Assembly (NCBI GenBank): GCA_038373885.1
Contig: JAWZYV010000091.1
Location: forward strand, 62,001 to 126,000
Origin: Cheiracanthium punctorium
Taxonomy: Eukaryota; Arthropoda; Arachnida; Araneae; Cheiracanthiidae
Length of the DNA stretch: 64,000 nucleotides
Direction of reading: 5' to 3'
The notes beneath the pieces are model-generated. The model was not told the origin of the DNA. It saw only the letters and a program-made list of their open reading frames with translations, and did no database searches. Both the position numbers and the translations under genes were made by a program. Below are positions 43,106 through 54,930 of the stretch, one piece after another; positions within the stretch are counted from its first letter, which is position 1, and each line of letters opens with the position of its first letter.

Positions 43106-43846
43106 TCTATAATAATAAAAATGAATGTTTGTAAATCTGTCTGTCTGTATGTGTGCGGTCTCCAGACAAACCTACTGCACGCAGAACTCTGAAAATTTGA
43201 ATATATAATCCCATGAGTCCGATAATGTGCACCTGAGAATCAGAATTTTAAAATTTTAATAACTTTTTTAATTATTAATTAAAAATTGTTCTAAAACGGA
43301 GATTTTTTTGTTGCATCAATATGGAATGTTCTGGAAATCTCGGGTTCTATGGGTCGTAGGTCTTCGAAAACCTAATTTTTGGGGACTTAATTTTGGCGCC
43401 AATTTTGGAGATATTTCTCCAAAACTTGCCAAGTTTGACGATTTTTCTGTCATTTGGCGCGTTTTTCCTAACGGGACCTTTTCATGAAATTTCTTATGGT
43501 ATTTAATACGTTTAATGACCTAACATTTCCTAATTTTAAGAAATTTAAATCGAAAATTGTGGATTTTACAAGATAATTTGCTTAATTGGATGAAATATTT
43601 AATAACTCCAGCAATTTTAATGCAAATTACACGATATTTCTGGGGGAAATATGTGACGGCCACGGCAGTGAGTTGTCTTTAGTGGTGCGTTTGTAAGTAC
43701 GTACCTGAAACTCTGGAACCATTATCTGCACATTCTGTTATACAGTTGTGGCCTAGAGTACTAATCTGGAGTTGCAGTTTACATGTCAGATTTTGTAAAT
43801 CGCATAATTTAAGGGGTTCACGGGCAACGCCGTGCGGGACTGCTAG
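43106..43846 (+). mobile_element. Non-autonomous Helitron
   Basis: Starts TCTATAATAATAAAAATGAA, ends with hairpin CACGG-GCAACG-CCGTG (43819-43834) and CTAG at 43843-43846, lying between A (43105) and T (43847). TC...CTRR ends, a 3' hairpin about ten bases before the end, and A|T insertion without duplication are Helitron hallmarks. No Rep/helicase is encoded. Confidence 0.85.
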
Positions 43847-43849
43847 TAA

Positions 43850-44920
43850 TAATAATAATTCCAATTTCTCAAAAACATTGAATGTTTTTTGGTCAGAGAT
43901 AAGTGTAAGTCCTAAACCGAGCTTAAAGAACTGGAACTGGAAGATCTATCTCTTAAATAGGGACTGCTTTAGGATCTGTATGATAACAAATTTTAAAGCA
44001 TTACTGTAGGTTAAATTTTCCAGAATGCTTTTGGCATTCTCGAAAGCTTCTCGTAAATAACTTGTTTCATGCTACCCAATCTCTTTCCCCTTTCAGATAT
44101 CTGTGTATATGTCAAACATAAGCAAGCTTTTGCCTAGTATTGCAGAGCAGTCCAACAACAAGGGTTCAATGAGTCAATTTCTTGTGTTCCATTCTTTAAA
44201 ACACAGTTGAGAGAAGTACTTGTTGCAGTGACGCTAACTTATCCGGACCACAGTTTTAGAATCTTGCCAGAGTGCAGGCCAAAAGAAACTTATTTCCGCA
44301 ATGTGTACCGGAATACACTTGATTAAAATAAGAAATTTTCAAAATAAAACGCTCCAGCCTGACACTTTATCTCTTTTCTTGTTTGCTTGGTAACTTGAAA
44401 AGATCATTAAAAAAATCTTGTCGACTCAGCAATAGAGTGCACTTTTTTTTTAATTGCTCTCTATTGCAAATAATTAAATCTGGGTAAATTTAAAAATTTT
44501 GTTTTATTTTATTTTTTGAATATCAATTTAAAAAGTGAACTATCTATATATGAAGTGTGTAACTCCACAGGTCCTTCATGGTATTGGGTTTGAAAACTGT
44601 CGAACAATCTCTCCCCTTGACAGATGAAAACAAATCGCACTGACGTACAATGGAGTGAAATCTTTATCTTATCATGTTATTTATTTTTGTCTTCTAGATA
44701 TGATGATTCGTAAATTATACTTCAGAACACTATGTAATATAGAATATTTATAAGAGCACGCATTATACAAGTAAGTTTTCCTATTATATTATAACGACTT
44801 TCTTATAAATTATTTAATGTTTTCGCTGGTTATAATTTGTCCATTATACGATTTTTATGAGATGTGTCAGTAATTTATCTGTAGAATTACATGTAGTAAA
44901 ATGTCTTAATAATTCTGCAA
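43850..44920. other. AT-rich stretch without genes
   Basis: ORFs present lack recognisable similarity. A pyrimidine tract plus CTTTCAG near 44096 has no useful reading frame after it. Confidence 0.3.
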
Positions 44921-44924
44921 AGAC

Positions 44925-47036
44925 TTTCTTTTTCCCAATGGGCACTTGCCCATCAGCATTCGCCACTACTAAGGCCCGAAATATTGGCCATTTTATTTTA
45001 TTTTCAATGGGCGGACACTTGCTCATCAAGGATTCGATACTACTACCCAGACAGCACAGCAAACTTGCAGCAAGCTTGATGTATCAAGTCAATAAACTTG
45101 AATTAAGCTTGAAAATTTCAAGCGTGTAAGCTTAATGCAAGCTTGAATCAAGTGTTCTAGTTTACACTTGCCCAGCTTACATTAAGCTTGACATAGCAAG
45201 CTTGAATCAAGCTTGACATAACAAGCTTAATAAATTTTCCTTAAAAAAAAATTAATTTCTAAATAGACGGGGCGCTTTCGGCAAACTCGCCCCACATATC
45301 TTATTTTTCCACGCATTTTCCCCTCTACGCTGAAATTTCGTTATCTTAATCTGTTACCATCAAAAGTCCAGGGCTAGGATTGAACACGGTATCTTTGGGG
45401 TGGGAGGTCAGCGTCATAACCACTCGGCCAACCTGACTTGGGCTGATATGACTAAAGTTTGAAGTGACTGTTAGGGTTATCACGCCGTTTTCTGGCGAGA
45501 TCTAGTGGCCGATATGTTGATCTGTTTCCTTTATTTTTCCATGGGATGCATCAAAATTAAAATAATGTTATGTGTGTTTTAGAGACTCTACTAATAGGGA
45601 TATAAACTTAACAGCAGCACACGTTTTAAAACATTCAATATCGCAGCACTCATGTTGTGTCGAATGAGACAAACGGCAACTCAAATCAAGACAAACGACT
45701 GATTTTGAAATCAATTTCGTAGTATAATTGTATTTTATTTTGAAGAATTTCCATATTTGGAAATATAGAATCTTTTTTTTTTTAATTCTATGGTCAAGCA
45801 CATTTATGACTGATGATAAATTATTTTGTGGCGGCCAGAGCCTGATCATAAGTGGTCGGGGCACCGGGGCAAGAGGTTATTTTGGGGCCCCCATACTACT
45901 ATCACAAGCATTTTAACTTATTTTTGTTTGCTATTGCATTTTCCCGACATAAACATTTTTAAATAATACTAAAATTGAATTAAAAATTACCTATTTATTT
46001 ATACTTATTTAGAACAAGACTGTGTATTTAAAAGTGATTTTAATATATTTTTTAGTCCGTTTGAATTATTAGCGCATGGGTGCGCAAATTACAAGAATGG
46101 CAATTACGAGGCATGGGAGCAAAGTTTCTCACTCCAAAAAATTTTCTTGATACACCAAGAAGTTCGAAATTTTCTTTACTTCATCGCGAAATAAAAAATG
46201 TTAACTAATGGATATTTTGTGATAAGCATATATATATGGCCATACCATACGTTTTCAAAAACTCCTTGTTTATTGATCTATGAGTCTTAACTAACTAAAT
46301 TGTGTTAATTACATTTAAATTTATTTTAGGGCTAATTAATTAGTTAATGGAATTACTAATGTTAATTAGATGTAAATAAAACTAAAACTCCCCTCCTGTT
46401 ATACTTCAGAGGGGCTTATCCCATTCATTCCTTCCCCTTGCGTGTTCTAATGTCCAGGTTTTGTGCGATAATAAAATAAAACACAACTTTTACGAACTTT
46501 TCTTTATTTAATATCCAGCGACAGATGGCGCCATCACTGCAAGCTTCCTTTTCAAGCTGTTATCAAGTTGTATTCAAGGTTGACAGTTCAAATTGACTTT
46601 TTCAAGCTTGCTGCAGGCTTAAAATGAATTGAACTGTCAAGCTTGTATTAATACGTCAAATTCAAAGAAATGTCAAGCTTGATTTAAGCTTATGTGCTGT
46701 CTGAGTAAGACCCCAATCACTACAACAAAACCTATGGGAGCAACCCCCTGGCTATTTTATTATGGGAGCAATCAATGACCTGACAGAGTTACCCCCTATG
46801 AAGGGACGAACAAGTTAGCACCCATGTCCAAGCCGGGATTCAAACCCGGAACCAAGGCGTGATAGAATCGTTATTTATCCACTACGCCACTTGGGAAGCA
46901 TTGGCCATTTTATTATGAGGGCAACCACTGGCAGACCTTTTGAAGGGACGGACAAGTTAACACCCAAGCCCAAGCCAGGAATCGAACCCAGACCCAAACC
47001 CAATATTCTAGGTTCGTTACCCAGTGCACCACCTGC
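44925..47036 (-). repeat. Array of tRNA-like SINE units, split by a transposon
   Basis: At least three related units: about 44965-45043 (truncated), 46755-46895 and 46904-47036. Shared words include GGCCATTTTATTATG, GAAGGGACGRACAAGTTA and CACCCA. Read on the minus strand, units two and three carry A-box-like (GGCGTAGTGGATAA) and B-box-like (GGTTTGAATCCC, GGTTCGATTCC) words. The 1.6-kb element at 45046-46705 sits within the first unit. Confidence 0.65.
45046..46705. mobile_element. 1.6-kb TA-flanked element, copy 2
   Basis: Ends CCCAGACAGCACAGCAAACT and GTGCTGTCTGAG, flanked by TA (45044-45045 and 46706-46707). It matches 3195-4821 along its whole length with small indels, including AAGCTT-rich ends, the tRNA-like segment (45368-45436) and a GGGGCCCCC-rich patch near 45880. 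No transposase. Confidence 0.85.
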
Positions 47037-47039
47037 ATA

Positions 47040-49355
47040 GAAAATAAAAGTAATTCTCTCTAAGGTCTACGTGTCTTCCTTCAAGTAATTATTTTCACAA
47101 GACGAAAAACGTTAGCCATTAACACTGAAAACAGCGTTTACTTTCAGCCCCATTAGTGAACATTAAAAATGAATTCTTTCTGTCATTGGCATAAAGTGGC
47201 ATGTAACATTGGGGGAGGGGGTAGCATAAATGTTTCCTGTTGTAGAAAATATTTTCAAATAGGTCATAATTTTCTTGCATTTCTTTTTTCGGGGGGGAGG
47301 GGTATCAATTGTCCTCTCCCTTTGCCCTTAGTAACTTACGCTTATGCTTTTGTTGTAGTGGTTTAAAATAAAACATTCTTTATGGTTCATATTGAACTCC
47401 TGTTTAGATTTACGAAGTTTTAAACTCATAGTAAGAGCTCTGTGATACGTTTCGTCTTAGCCATAAAGTTGAGTTTAAACATGTACAGAACGTCGATTTC
47501 CAAAGTTTTTTGAAATGTTAAAACGAAGTTTAAGTTTTAAATCGTGCTGTTTATATATTTTTTACTCTTCGTACGACATAATGGCTCTACCTTTCCATTT
47601 TCGTATCCAAGCTCATTTGAACGAACTATGTTACTAGATCTTCATTCGATTTAAAACTTACCAATTTATGATCCGTACACGCTTCCGTGTATTACGATCT
47701 TCCAAGGGCCTTGCTAAGGGGAGGGGAGTTCCTCCCCTCAACACTCGTAAATTCTGTAAAAAACTTAGCAAAATTAGATCCCTAGTTTGGCAAGCATGGT
47801 AAAAAAAATTTAACGAAAACTATAATTTACTTCTTGTTTCTGGGACACTTGGCAAAACTACACAAACTCAGTTGGCAAAAGTAAGAAGTTCGCTATAGAG
47901 TTGATAAAAAAAATAAATAAGTTGATAAAAACCGATATTTGATTTGGCAGTTTATGAACCCCCCCCCCCCAAAGCAATAGTCCAGATTTAGTCCTGGATC
48001 TTCCAAAACTTAAGCGCCCCTTTTGGAGTTCCAGAGTTTCTTTTTATTGTTCTTCAGTCAGTGTGCTTGCCTGTTTGTGTATTTTGACACTGATTCTTAT
48101 TCCTAAAAGGGTGTAAGAATCGATGGAAAATATGCACTCATGATGCAGTCATTTATATTAGTTTGCGAACAGTTATTTAGCGTACTAGATACTGGCAAAC
48201 TACAAGTATTATCGTACATGTAGCTTCCAGGTACAAGAAGTTCAAATACAGTGAACAAAAACAATTCTTTTTTACCCCACTTTTTTCCCTCAGCTAGAGA
48301 ATTAATAAGCTTCTTAATATTTTAAGATTTTTCATTTTTCTAGACATTGTGAAAAGGAAATGAAGTATCGTTTATCTTCAGATTTCTAGAGGAAGAAAAA
48401 AATTACTTAATTTCTTCGATTTTTGATATGAAAAGAGCAATGAACATTCACTTTTTTTTAACCCCGCGATTAAATTAAGTGGAACAAGATTAATGAACAT
48501 TCTCAGCTTTTTTTTCTCTCCCTCCCTCCAGCGATAAAGTCAGGTAATATTAGATTGGGGAGGGGGAATGCTGGGGAACTTTATTTAATATTAGAATGCA
48601 AGTGACAGAAAAATTTCAAAACTTAGAATAAGTTTAGAAAAAGTTAATTTCAAATCTTCAATTAAATTATATAAAAATATTGTGATCACAAATCGATCAT
48701 GCCTAACGTAATTAATTGAATGAATGTTTTCTGAATCGGTATAATATTTTTTATTGATTTTCTTCATTGCATAATTTGGTGTTTCATTAATAATATTAAT
48801 TACAGAAAGTTAATTAAAATTATCTTTTTTATTTTCCTTTTCTTCTTGTCCCTTAACGAATGAAATATAACTTTGATTTTTAACTGAGATACTGGAAATG
48901 CTACTGCTAAGTGATACTAGAGAGTGGCTAGCTGAGTGTCCGTTCTTTGTGAGGATAAATGGGTTAAAAATAAATAAATAAATAAGAAAAAAAAAACCTT
49001 TTGGACATCCAAAAGAAAGTAATGGTTTCTAAGTGCTAAATTGCTAAACACCGGAAATATGATGTTATTTCAAAATTTGAACGTGCGAGATCTTGTAAAA
49101 AGAATTACTCTGTACTGATGTAAATGTCATGAATTCATTTTGAATATAATTAGCACGCAACAATATTTTTACAGCTACCATAGCTACACGTACACAATAC
49201 ATTCGTCTCAGATGCATTTTAAAGCAAGAATTTCATTGGATAACCGTTTTTTCTTGAAGATAGGTAAAAACATGTTTGACCGCCTACCCATCAAACAGAA
49301 TTTTAAAAAGTCCCATAATCCATTTTTTAGGAATTTGTCTTAGCCATAAAGTTGT
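47040..49355. other. Intergenic stretch without genes
   Basis: AT-rich, with G-runs near 47211 and 47291 and a C-run at 47959-47970. Several poly(T) and AAAT runs. No coding similarity. Confidence 0.35.
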
Positions 49356-49358
49356 TGC

Positions 49359-49532
49359 TTTACGGCAGCTGGCTGTGCTGGCCCAGCCAGCTGCCGTCAA
49401 AAAAGGGTCTCTAGATCTGTGGCACGCGACGAACGTTTCGATCGTCCGCCATATTGCTGGTAGTTAAGTCGAGTGATGGCAACGGCTGCCCTTTTTTCAG
49501 CATCGGGAAAGGGTTGCAACTCAAAGGATTAA
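49359..49532. mobile_element. piggyBac-like palindromic MITE, partial copy 3
   Basis: Begins in the CAGCTGGCTG...CAGCCAGCTG core and runs out to the right end GGGAAAGGGTTGCAACTCAA with TTAA at 49529-49532. The left half is missing. Confidence 0.7.
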
Positions 49533-49830
49533 ATGCATGCATGGGTGGGACTATGCTTGAGAAAATAGCTTAAATATAGTCTACATGTACCTGTAAGTAT
49601 AAAAAGTTTGTTATGAAGTCATGGCTTTTTTTTTATGTGGTTACTTCTTATTTCTCAAACTGGTACTACTTTTCGAACGCCCTTCGTATTTAGATATGCA
49701 ATTCGTTCTTCTGTATAAAAATTTGAGTGACATGCGCATGGGAGAATCTGGAGTTAGCACCTTCTCCTAGAATACGGTTTCAACATGTTTGTCCCCATCG
49801 CTGTAAACATAGATTGCAAAGCTAAATATA

Positions 49831-50486
49831 CAGGTAGTCTCAACCCAAAAGCACTGACCTAGGCTTTTATTCCTTAAATATTGATTAAAAAAAGGTACAG
49901 AATTTTATTATAACGATTAAAATTTTGAAGATTAAATCTAAATAAATATAAATTTTGAATTTTTATGCAGTCCTCGTACAAAAAAATTCCCAGATAGTAA
50001 AATGCGCCCATATATTAACGAACGGGTGTACAAAATTTCAGACTTTCCTCATAAAAGTGTGCAGAGATATGTTTAAACAAAATTGGTGATGGGCTATACA
50101 ATACTAATAATAGCAAAAATATTTTGTACGTATGGAATCATTGTTATCTTTCATAATCAGAAATGTGACCATCTGACGCTATCCCATCCCCCTTTTGAGG
50201 TGGGCTATCCCATCCCCCTTTGATGACACCCCCATTCAATAGTGGCTTTAGTCAGCATTTAATTATTTTCGTATATAAGACACTTTTTATGATAAAAGCT
50301 GAAACTTTGTTCACCCCTTAATTGATGCATGGGGCTCATTTTAGTGATTTTTTTTTGTACGGTGGTGTAAAAAAATGAAGTTTTAAAGTTTATTTAGATT
50401 TAATTTCCTGAAAATTTTAATCGATACGATAAAATGATCAATATTTAAGGAATAAAATTTTAGGTCTGTGTTTTTGGGACACACAG
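49831..50486. mobile_element. Mariner-type MITE with long inverted repeats
   Basis: Left CAGGTAGTCTCAACCCAAAA and its inverted relative at the right (TTTTTGGGACACACAG). The similarity continues inward for more than 100 bp, including TTTTATTCCTTAAATATTGA and AGATTAAATCTAAATAAA. TA flanks both sides (49829-49830 and 50487-50488). The middle has a short tandem of CTATCCCATCCCCCTTT. Confidence 0.8.
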
Positions 50487-50489
50487 TAT

Positions 50490-51214
50490 ATAGAAGAGGA
50501 ATTTTTGCCCCTGAGTTTAGAGCAGCGGAAGCGAATGGTTTAAACCTGAGTTTGAGGTTTTTAAAAAGTTTTTAAAGAGTATTGTAACCCCTCCCCCCAC
50601 CTCTTTCACTGCAAAGAAAGAAAAAAAAAGAATCTAACATTTATTTGATTCTAAGAAATTATATTAAAACTATTAAATCCCGTTCCCACGGTTTAATAGT
50701 AAAACACCTTTATCTGCTACAAAATCATTATAAAGAAGCAGTTATTATAATAACAATAGTAATAAATGTTCAAATTTATAGTTGGTATTATTATTAAAAA
50801 TGAATATACAATATTTCTTTAGACGATAAAAATTATTTAACATTGAAACAGCAGTTTTAATATAATACTAAACATTATTGATGATTTTCAGTAAAAAATG
50901 TAAAAAGAACAATTTTTAAAAAATCTTCGTTTTGTATATTTTGTTTTTAATTTGAAGGTGTGAGAGGGGTTACATTTAAGCGATAATCAACATAAAGGAG
51001 TTAAAATCTGAAAATCTCTGTGATCTTAAAGAAATGTTAATAATCTGAATCAAAAGTAAAGGCCTGAGATGCATAACATCACTGGACTTCTATGCATGAC
51101 AGCAATTACCATTCTAAAATTGATAATAAACCCATGCTTTATATGAGAGTGTTTTAAAATATTCATTTGTGTGTATCCAATGATGTAACTTTTATTTTAT
51201 TTTTTGTGATGCAG
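50490..51214. other. Region upstream of gene B
   Basis: AT-rich. TTTTTTGTGATGCAG before 51215 reads as a splice acceptor, implying a 5' UTR exon further upstream that I cannot place. Confidence 0.35.
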
Positions 51215-51229
51215 AACGTGCTTGAAACA

Positions 51230-51266
51230 ATGAGAAGAAAATTTCTAGGAATCATTTTGTGTCTTT
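51230..51266 (+). CDS. Gene B exon 1: signal-peptide exon
   Basis: ATG at 51230 opens MRRKFLGIILCL and ends in phase 1 at CTTT|GTAAGT, a near-consensus donor. A two-arginine start followed by a hydrophobic run is a typical signal peptide, continued by CVVHLAG in exon 2. The exon probably starts at 51215 after a GATGCAG acceptor, with 15 bases of 5' UTR. Confidence 0.8.
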
Positions 51267-54200
51267 GTAAGTCTTTTTATTTGCTACAATTATTCACTTA
51301 TTTATTTGATTATTTATATAACTAAATGCAACCCTTTTAAAGTTTTTGGCCAAAAACTCTTGACTGATTAGTTGCGAATGATTAAAATCTTTAAAAAAAA
51401 TTTCAGTTAATGAATTAGTAATATTTCTTAGCTTCTAAATAATTAGTTATCAATAGACTCTCAAATAATGCCCCACGCTTATCCTTCACATTTAATGAGT
51501 GTACACGTGTTTATGAATATTTATATGCGTGTTTATTCTACCTTGCTACTTAATTTCGAAAAGTTAACTCACTTGGAAAAAGAATAAAGAATGGGATTAA
51601 GATTGTACCAACCAAGTGCATCCCTCCCCCAATGAACAAAAATTAAAAAATGAGCAAAAATAAACAAATAAAAGCACAGAAACATGTTTGGGTTTTACCC
51701 CGGAAACAATTTTACTCTAAATCAACTGAGGCAAATATATGAAATGAACACTGTCGATGGTTAAATATTGTTAGAGAATACTAGCTTGCAATACTCCGCT
51801 GGTATTAAAGTTCATTAAAAATGTTTTCAAAACGCCATTACACTGGAAATATTTTCATTGGGGGGGGGGGTACATTACCAACAAATGAATATTAACGCAA
51901 CATTAAGGTATATTGAGACAAAGTGTTTTCTAGGCGATCCTCTCTCCAACGATCTTTCACGATGATGATAAAATATTTTAAGACCTTTAGAGCTTGGATT
52001 GTCCGTAAAACTTGCACTATCTGAACATACCTTAAAAGTTTTTAAATAGAGGAAAAGTCTGGCAGAGAGTGCTAGCTAGTTCGAGCTTTGATAGGCTAGA
52101 AAATCCACTTTCTAAACAGAGGTGGCCATAGGGTACGTAGTGCCCCCTGCGAACGTAAAAAAAGGCGCCCCTTTTTATGCCCTAGATCAGTGCGAATCAT
52201 CGAAATGGCGCCCCTTCAAAGCCGGCTCCCCGATGCGATGCTTACCTTGCTTACTCTGTTGGGCCGCCCCTGTTTCTAAATACACATCCATGAAGCACCG
52301 AGGGGTATATTTTGGGCTACATAATGTTCATCCGGCAGAAATAGTATAATAATGACTCACAATGGACACATGGCAATTTGCAATAACTCATATTAAATGC
52401 AAAGGTCCAAGAATATCCGTACAAGTGCCAAATGATATAAGCTCGCAAATGGGATACTGGGAAAGAGCATATATGGAAATATTTCCAGTTTGTAAAAGGA
52501 CTTCAGAATAACTGGATTTAGTCAAGGTATACTGAAATTCGTACGATACAGGAACTATACTTAAAATTAACATTTTATTGTACTATGCATAAAATTAATA
52601 CTATAGGGGGAAGTATAAGGGCATCTCAGAATTCTTTCAATGTTGTTAAATTTACTTTGGAGGTTTATTGCTCCTTTTTAGCTTTCTACCACACTTGTTT
52701 TGAATCGATCCGATACACATAAAATTTTAAAAAGATATAAAACAAAACAGCAGAAAGAAAGGCGCAGCACGAAGGAAACACAAAAATATTGAAAGAGAAT
52801 GAGATTTAGAAGTGAAAAAAAGAGAAGAAAACCTAAAAAATTAATAAACGAATGAGAGAAAGACAAAACACCACCCTCAACGACGAGTCACATGACAAAA
52901 CAGTCTCTTCCTTATGTTGCAAACAATTTTTTTGCGTACTAAATATTTGCTTTATTTTCAATACAGACTAAAATTGGATTATGCTTACAGGCGTCGTTCA
53001 TCTTGCTGGGTCCTTTCCGTCGCTTCCAAGCTTCAAATGCAAGAAAAGAAATGGAAAATTTCCCAAACCAGGCAGTGCTTGCAAATCGTACTATGAATGT
53101 GTAAACTGGAAGGCAAAAGAGGCGAAATGCCGCGGAAAAGAACATTTCTTTCCAGAGAAAGGATACTGCGTACACCCTGATATGTATCCCTGCTTTGAAA
53201 GTACGTACAGAATATGTGCATTCGTTATGGTAAAATTAACCAGAGGACAAATCATGTCGAATGCTACCATTATCATTTTCCCAGCAATCTTATTTGCTCA
53301 CACACTGACACTACTATTCAGTGTTGCCAATTCTGCAGGGGAAAAAGTGGCTAGAATCAAAGCGAAAAGTGGCTAGAAGTTTGCACATGCGCAATATAAA
53401 ATAAATTGCAATAACATTTATTAATGTAAATGGAAAACTACAGGGAGACATTCTTTTCACATCTCTTTCTCTTAAAGAAAAAACAGAGATATCCATAAAA
53501 TTATTTCTGTAAAATACAACACGGACAAATACCTAAAAACTGATTTCAGGACATTTTGAGATTCGTCCTCCAAGGAGGTTAAACGGCTCTGTCCGCTCCC
53601 TCTTTCTACCGATACCTTTCTCGGGAAAAAAATCTATAAAATTCTTGATTTAAAATGTAAAATATTTGTCTAGGCACCAATTGTTTGTAATTAAAATTTT
53701 TTTGAAATTGTATTTGTTTGAATTTAATACAAAAATATGACATTACTTTCCTCATATCCATTTTTCAGCGAACTTTTGAGTCAGATACGTAAAATGTATA
53801 CACGTTAAAAAAAAAAAAAAAAAACCTCCGATTTATCATGTGGCACTTTTGCTCCTTTCAGAACCCAAGCACAAGGAATGCCCTCTTCCCAATGGAAAGT
53901 TTTTGAAACCGAAGACCGGATGCAAGGTATACTACGACTGCTGCGACGGCGTACCGAAGGAAAAGCGGTGCCCCCCTGGTCAACGCTTCAATCAGGAGAG
54001 AGAAATTTGTGACTGGTCGGAGCTGGTCCCATGTTCTGAAGGTAAATCAAACTAATTTCAATGCTTGCGGACTGGAGAACCTTCCAAACCAAAAAGAAGA
54101 AAAATAAATAATCCAGAAGGTATCTGTAATAGAGTACATTCCAAACACAATGCAATCGACTCGCGATTTAACGACCTTCACGGGACCTCGGCAAGCAGGT

Positions 54201-54888
54201 CGTTAAATCAGAAGTTTATAAAAGATATTTTAAAATGGTCAGCATTTCATCAGAGAGTCATTAACCCTTTGAGGCGCAACCCTTTCGCAATGCTGAAAAA
54301 AGGGCAGCCGTTGCCATCGCTCGACTTAACTACCAGCAAGATGGCGAACGATCGAAACGTTCATCGCGTGCCACAGATCTAGATACCCTTTTTTGACGCA
54401 GCTGGCTGTGCCCGCGCACAGCCAGCTGCGTCGAATTAATTCGAACTGAATTTTTATCTCTTCAGTTAATTCGAACTAAAAATTTGACGAAAGAAAATTA
54501 TTTTCCCCCGTTTAACGGAGAAAATGCACTTTGTATGCGTCAGAATGATTTGTTTAAGTACTACTGATTTTATTAGGAAAACCATGCTTTACTACAGATT
54601 CTAAGGAGAAAATGAATTGAAACGTGCTTACTTGAAATCGAGAAGTTGGCTGAAAAGTGTAGGCATAATAAACAAAACCAAACATGCATTTTACAAACAT
54701 TCCTAAAAGTTTAATTCATATACAATTTTTAATTAAAGTTTACTTTCTGTTGCATGTCTTCTGCTTCATTTTATGATTAAGGTAAGTCTTTATTCCTTTT
54801 TTTTTCTCTTTGGTTTTGTGTTTAAGGCAAAGCTACACGAGCAAGATCAGCCAAAAGGCGGATGCCAAAAGGATGGAGGGCTTTTTAA
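51230..54888 (+). CDS. Gene B: secreted two-module CBM14 (peritrophin-A-like) protein, four exons joined
   Basis: The proposed join is 51230-51266, 52991-53200, 53862-54041 and 54827-54888, all GT-AG and all phase 1, giving 162 residues. Residues 1 to about 20 form a signal peptide (MRRKFLGIILCLCVVHLAG). Two CBM14 modules (about 28-81 and 86-140) share the spacing C-x13-C-x5-C-x9-C-x12-C-x7-C. The last 20 residues are strongly basic. Like gene A, it should act outside the cell on chitin, in the gut lining or cuticle. C1-C2 spacing is 13 here versus 12 in gene A, so the two are related families rather than recent duplicates. Exon 4 is the least certain. Confidence 0.8.
51267..52990 (+). other. 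Gene B intron 1
   Basis: GT-AG intron of 1724 bp. It has a G-run at 51860-51869 and hAT-like GGCGCCCC words near 52160-52270 (AGTGCCCCCTGCG, GGGCCGCCCCTG). No other gene. Confidence 0.5.
52991..53200 (+). CDS. Gene B exon 2: CBM14 module 1
   Basis: Acceptor TGCTTACAG|GC, donor GAAA|GTACGT, phase 1 both sides, 210 nt. It completes the signal peptide and encodes a six-cysteine module: FKCKKRNGKFPKPGSAC, then KSYYEC, NWKAKEAKC, a 12-residue loop to GYC, and MYPC. YYEC and HFFP supply the conserved aromatics. The module is rich in lysine. Minus-strand ORFs over this exon are shadows. Confidence 0.92.
53862..54041 (+). CDS. Gene B exon 3: CBM14 module 2
   Basis: Acceptor CTCCTTTCAG|AA, donor GAAG|GTAAAT, phase 1 both sides, 180 nt. 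The module reads KECPLPNGKFLKPKTGC, KVYYDC, then an extra cysteine (YDCCDG), RCPPGQRFNQEREIC and ELVPC. Cysteine spacing is the same as exon 2. Its CP-P-GKF-KP-GC opening parallels exon 2, so the two modules come from a duplication. Confidence 0.92.
54261..54433. mobile_element. piggyBac-like palindromic MITE, partial copy 4
   Basis: TTAA (54261-54264), then CCCTTTGAGGCGCAACCCTT. It runs to the CAGCTGGCTGTG...CACAGCCAGCTG core and stops; the right arm is absent. It lies in intron 3 of gene B and produces a spurious ORF. Confidence 0.75.
54827..54888 (+). CDS. Gene B exon 4: basic C-terminal exon (predicted)
   Basis: A long pyrimidine tract (TTTATTCCTTTTTTTTTCTC) and TTTAAG acceptor lead in phase 1 to GKATRARSAKRRMPKGWRAF and TAA. 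Eight of 20 residues are Lys or Arg. The phase fits and an AATAAA follows at 54937, but that hexamer lies in the next mobile element, and a short exon of this kind could be chance. If it is not used, the gene may end elsewhere. Confidence 0.5.
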
Positions 54889-54930
54889 GGAAATTGCTTT
54901 TTAATATGTATAACTTTAGATAGCATAATC

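Noticed and set aside
44096..44140. Good-looking acceptor TTTCCCCTTTCAG as an exon start
   Set aside because: All frames after it stop quickly and no partner donor or domain is seen.
54065..54382. 105-codon + ORF after gene B exon 3
   Set aside because: It arises mainly from the piggyBac-like MITE and has no CBM14 cysteines or splice support.
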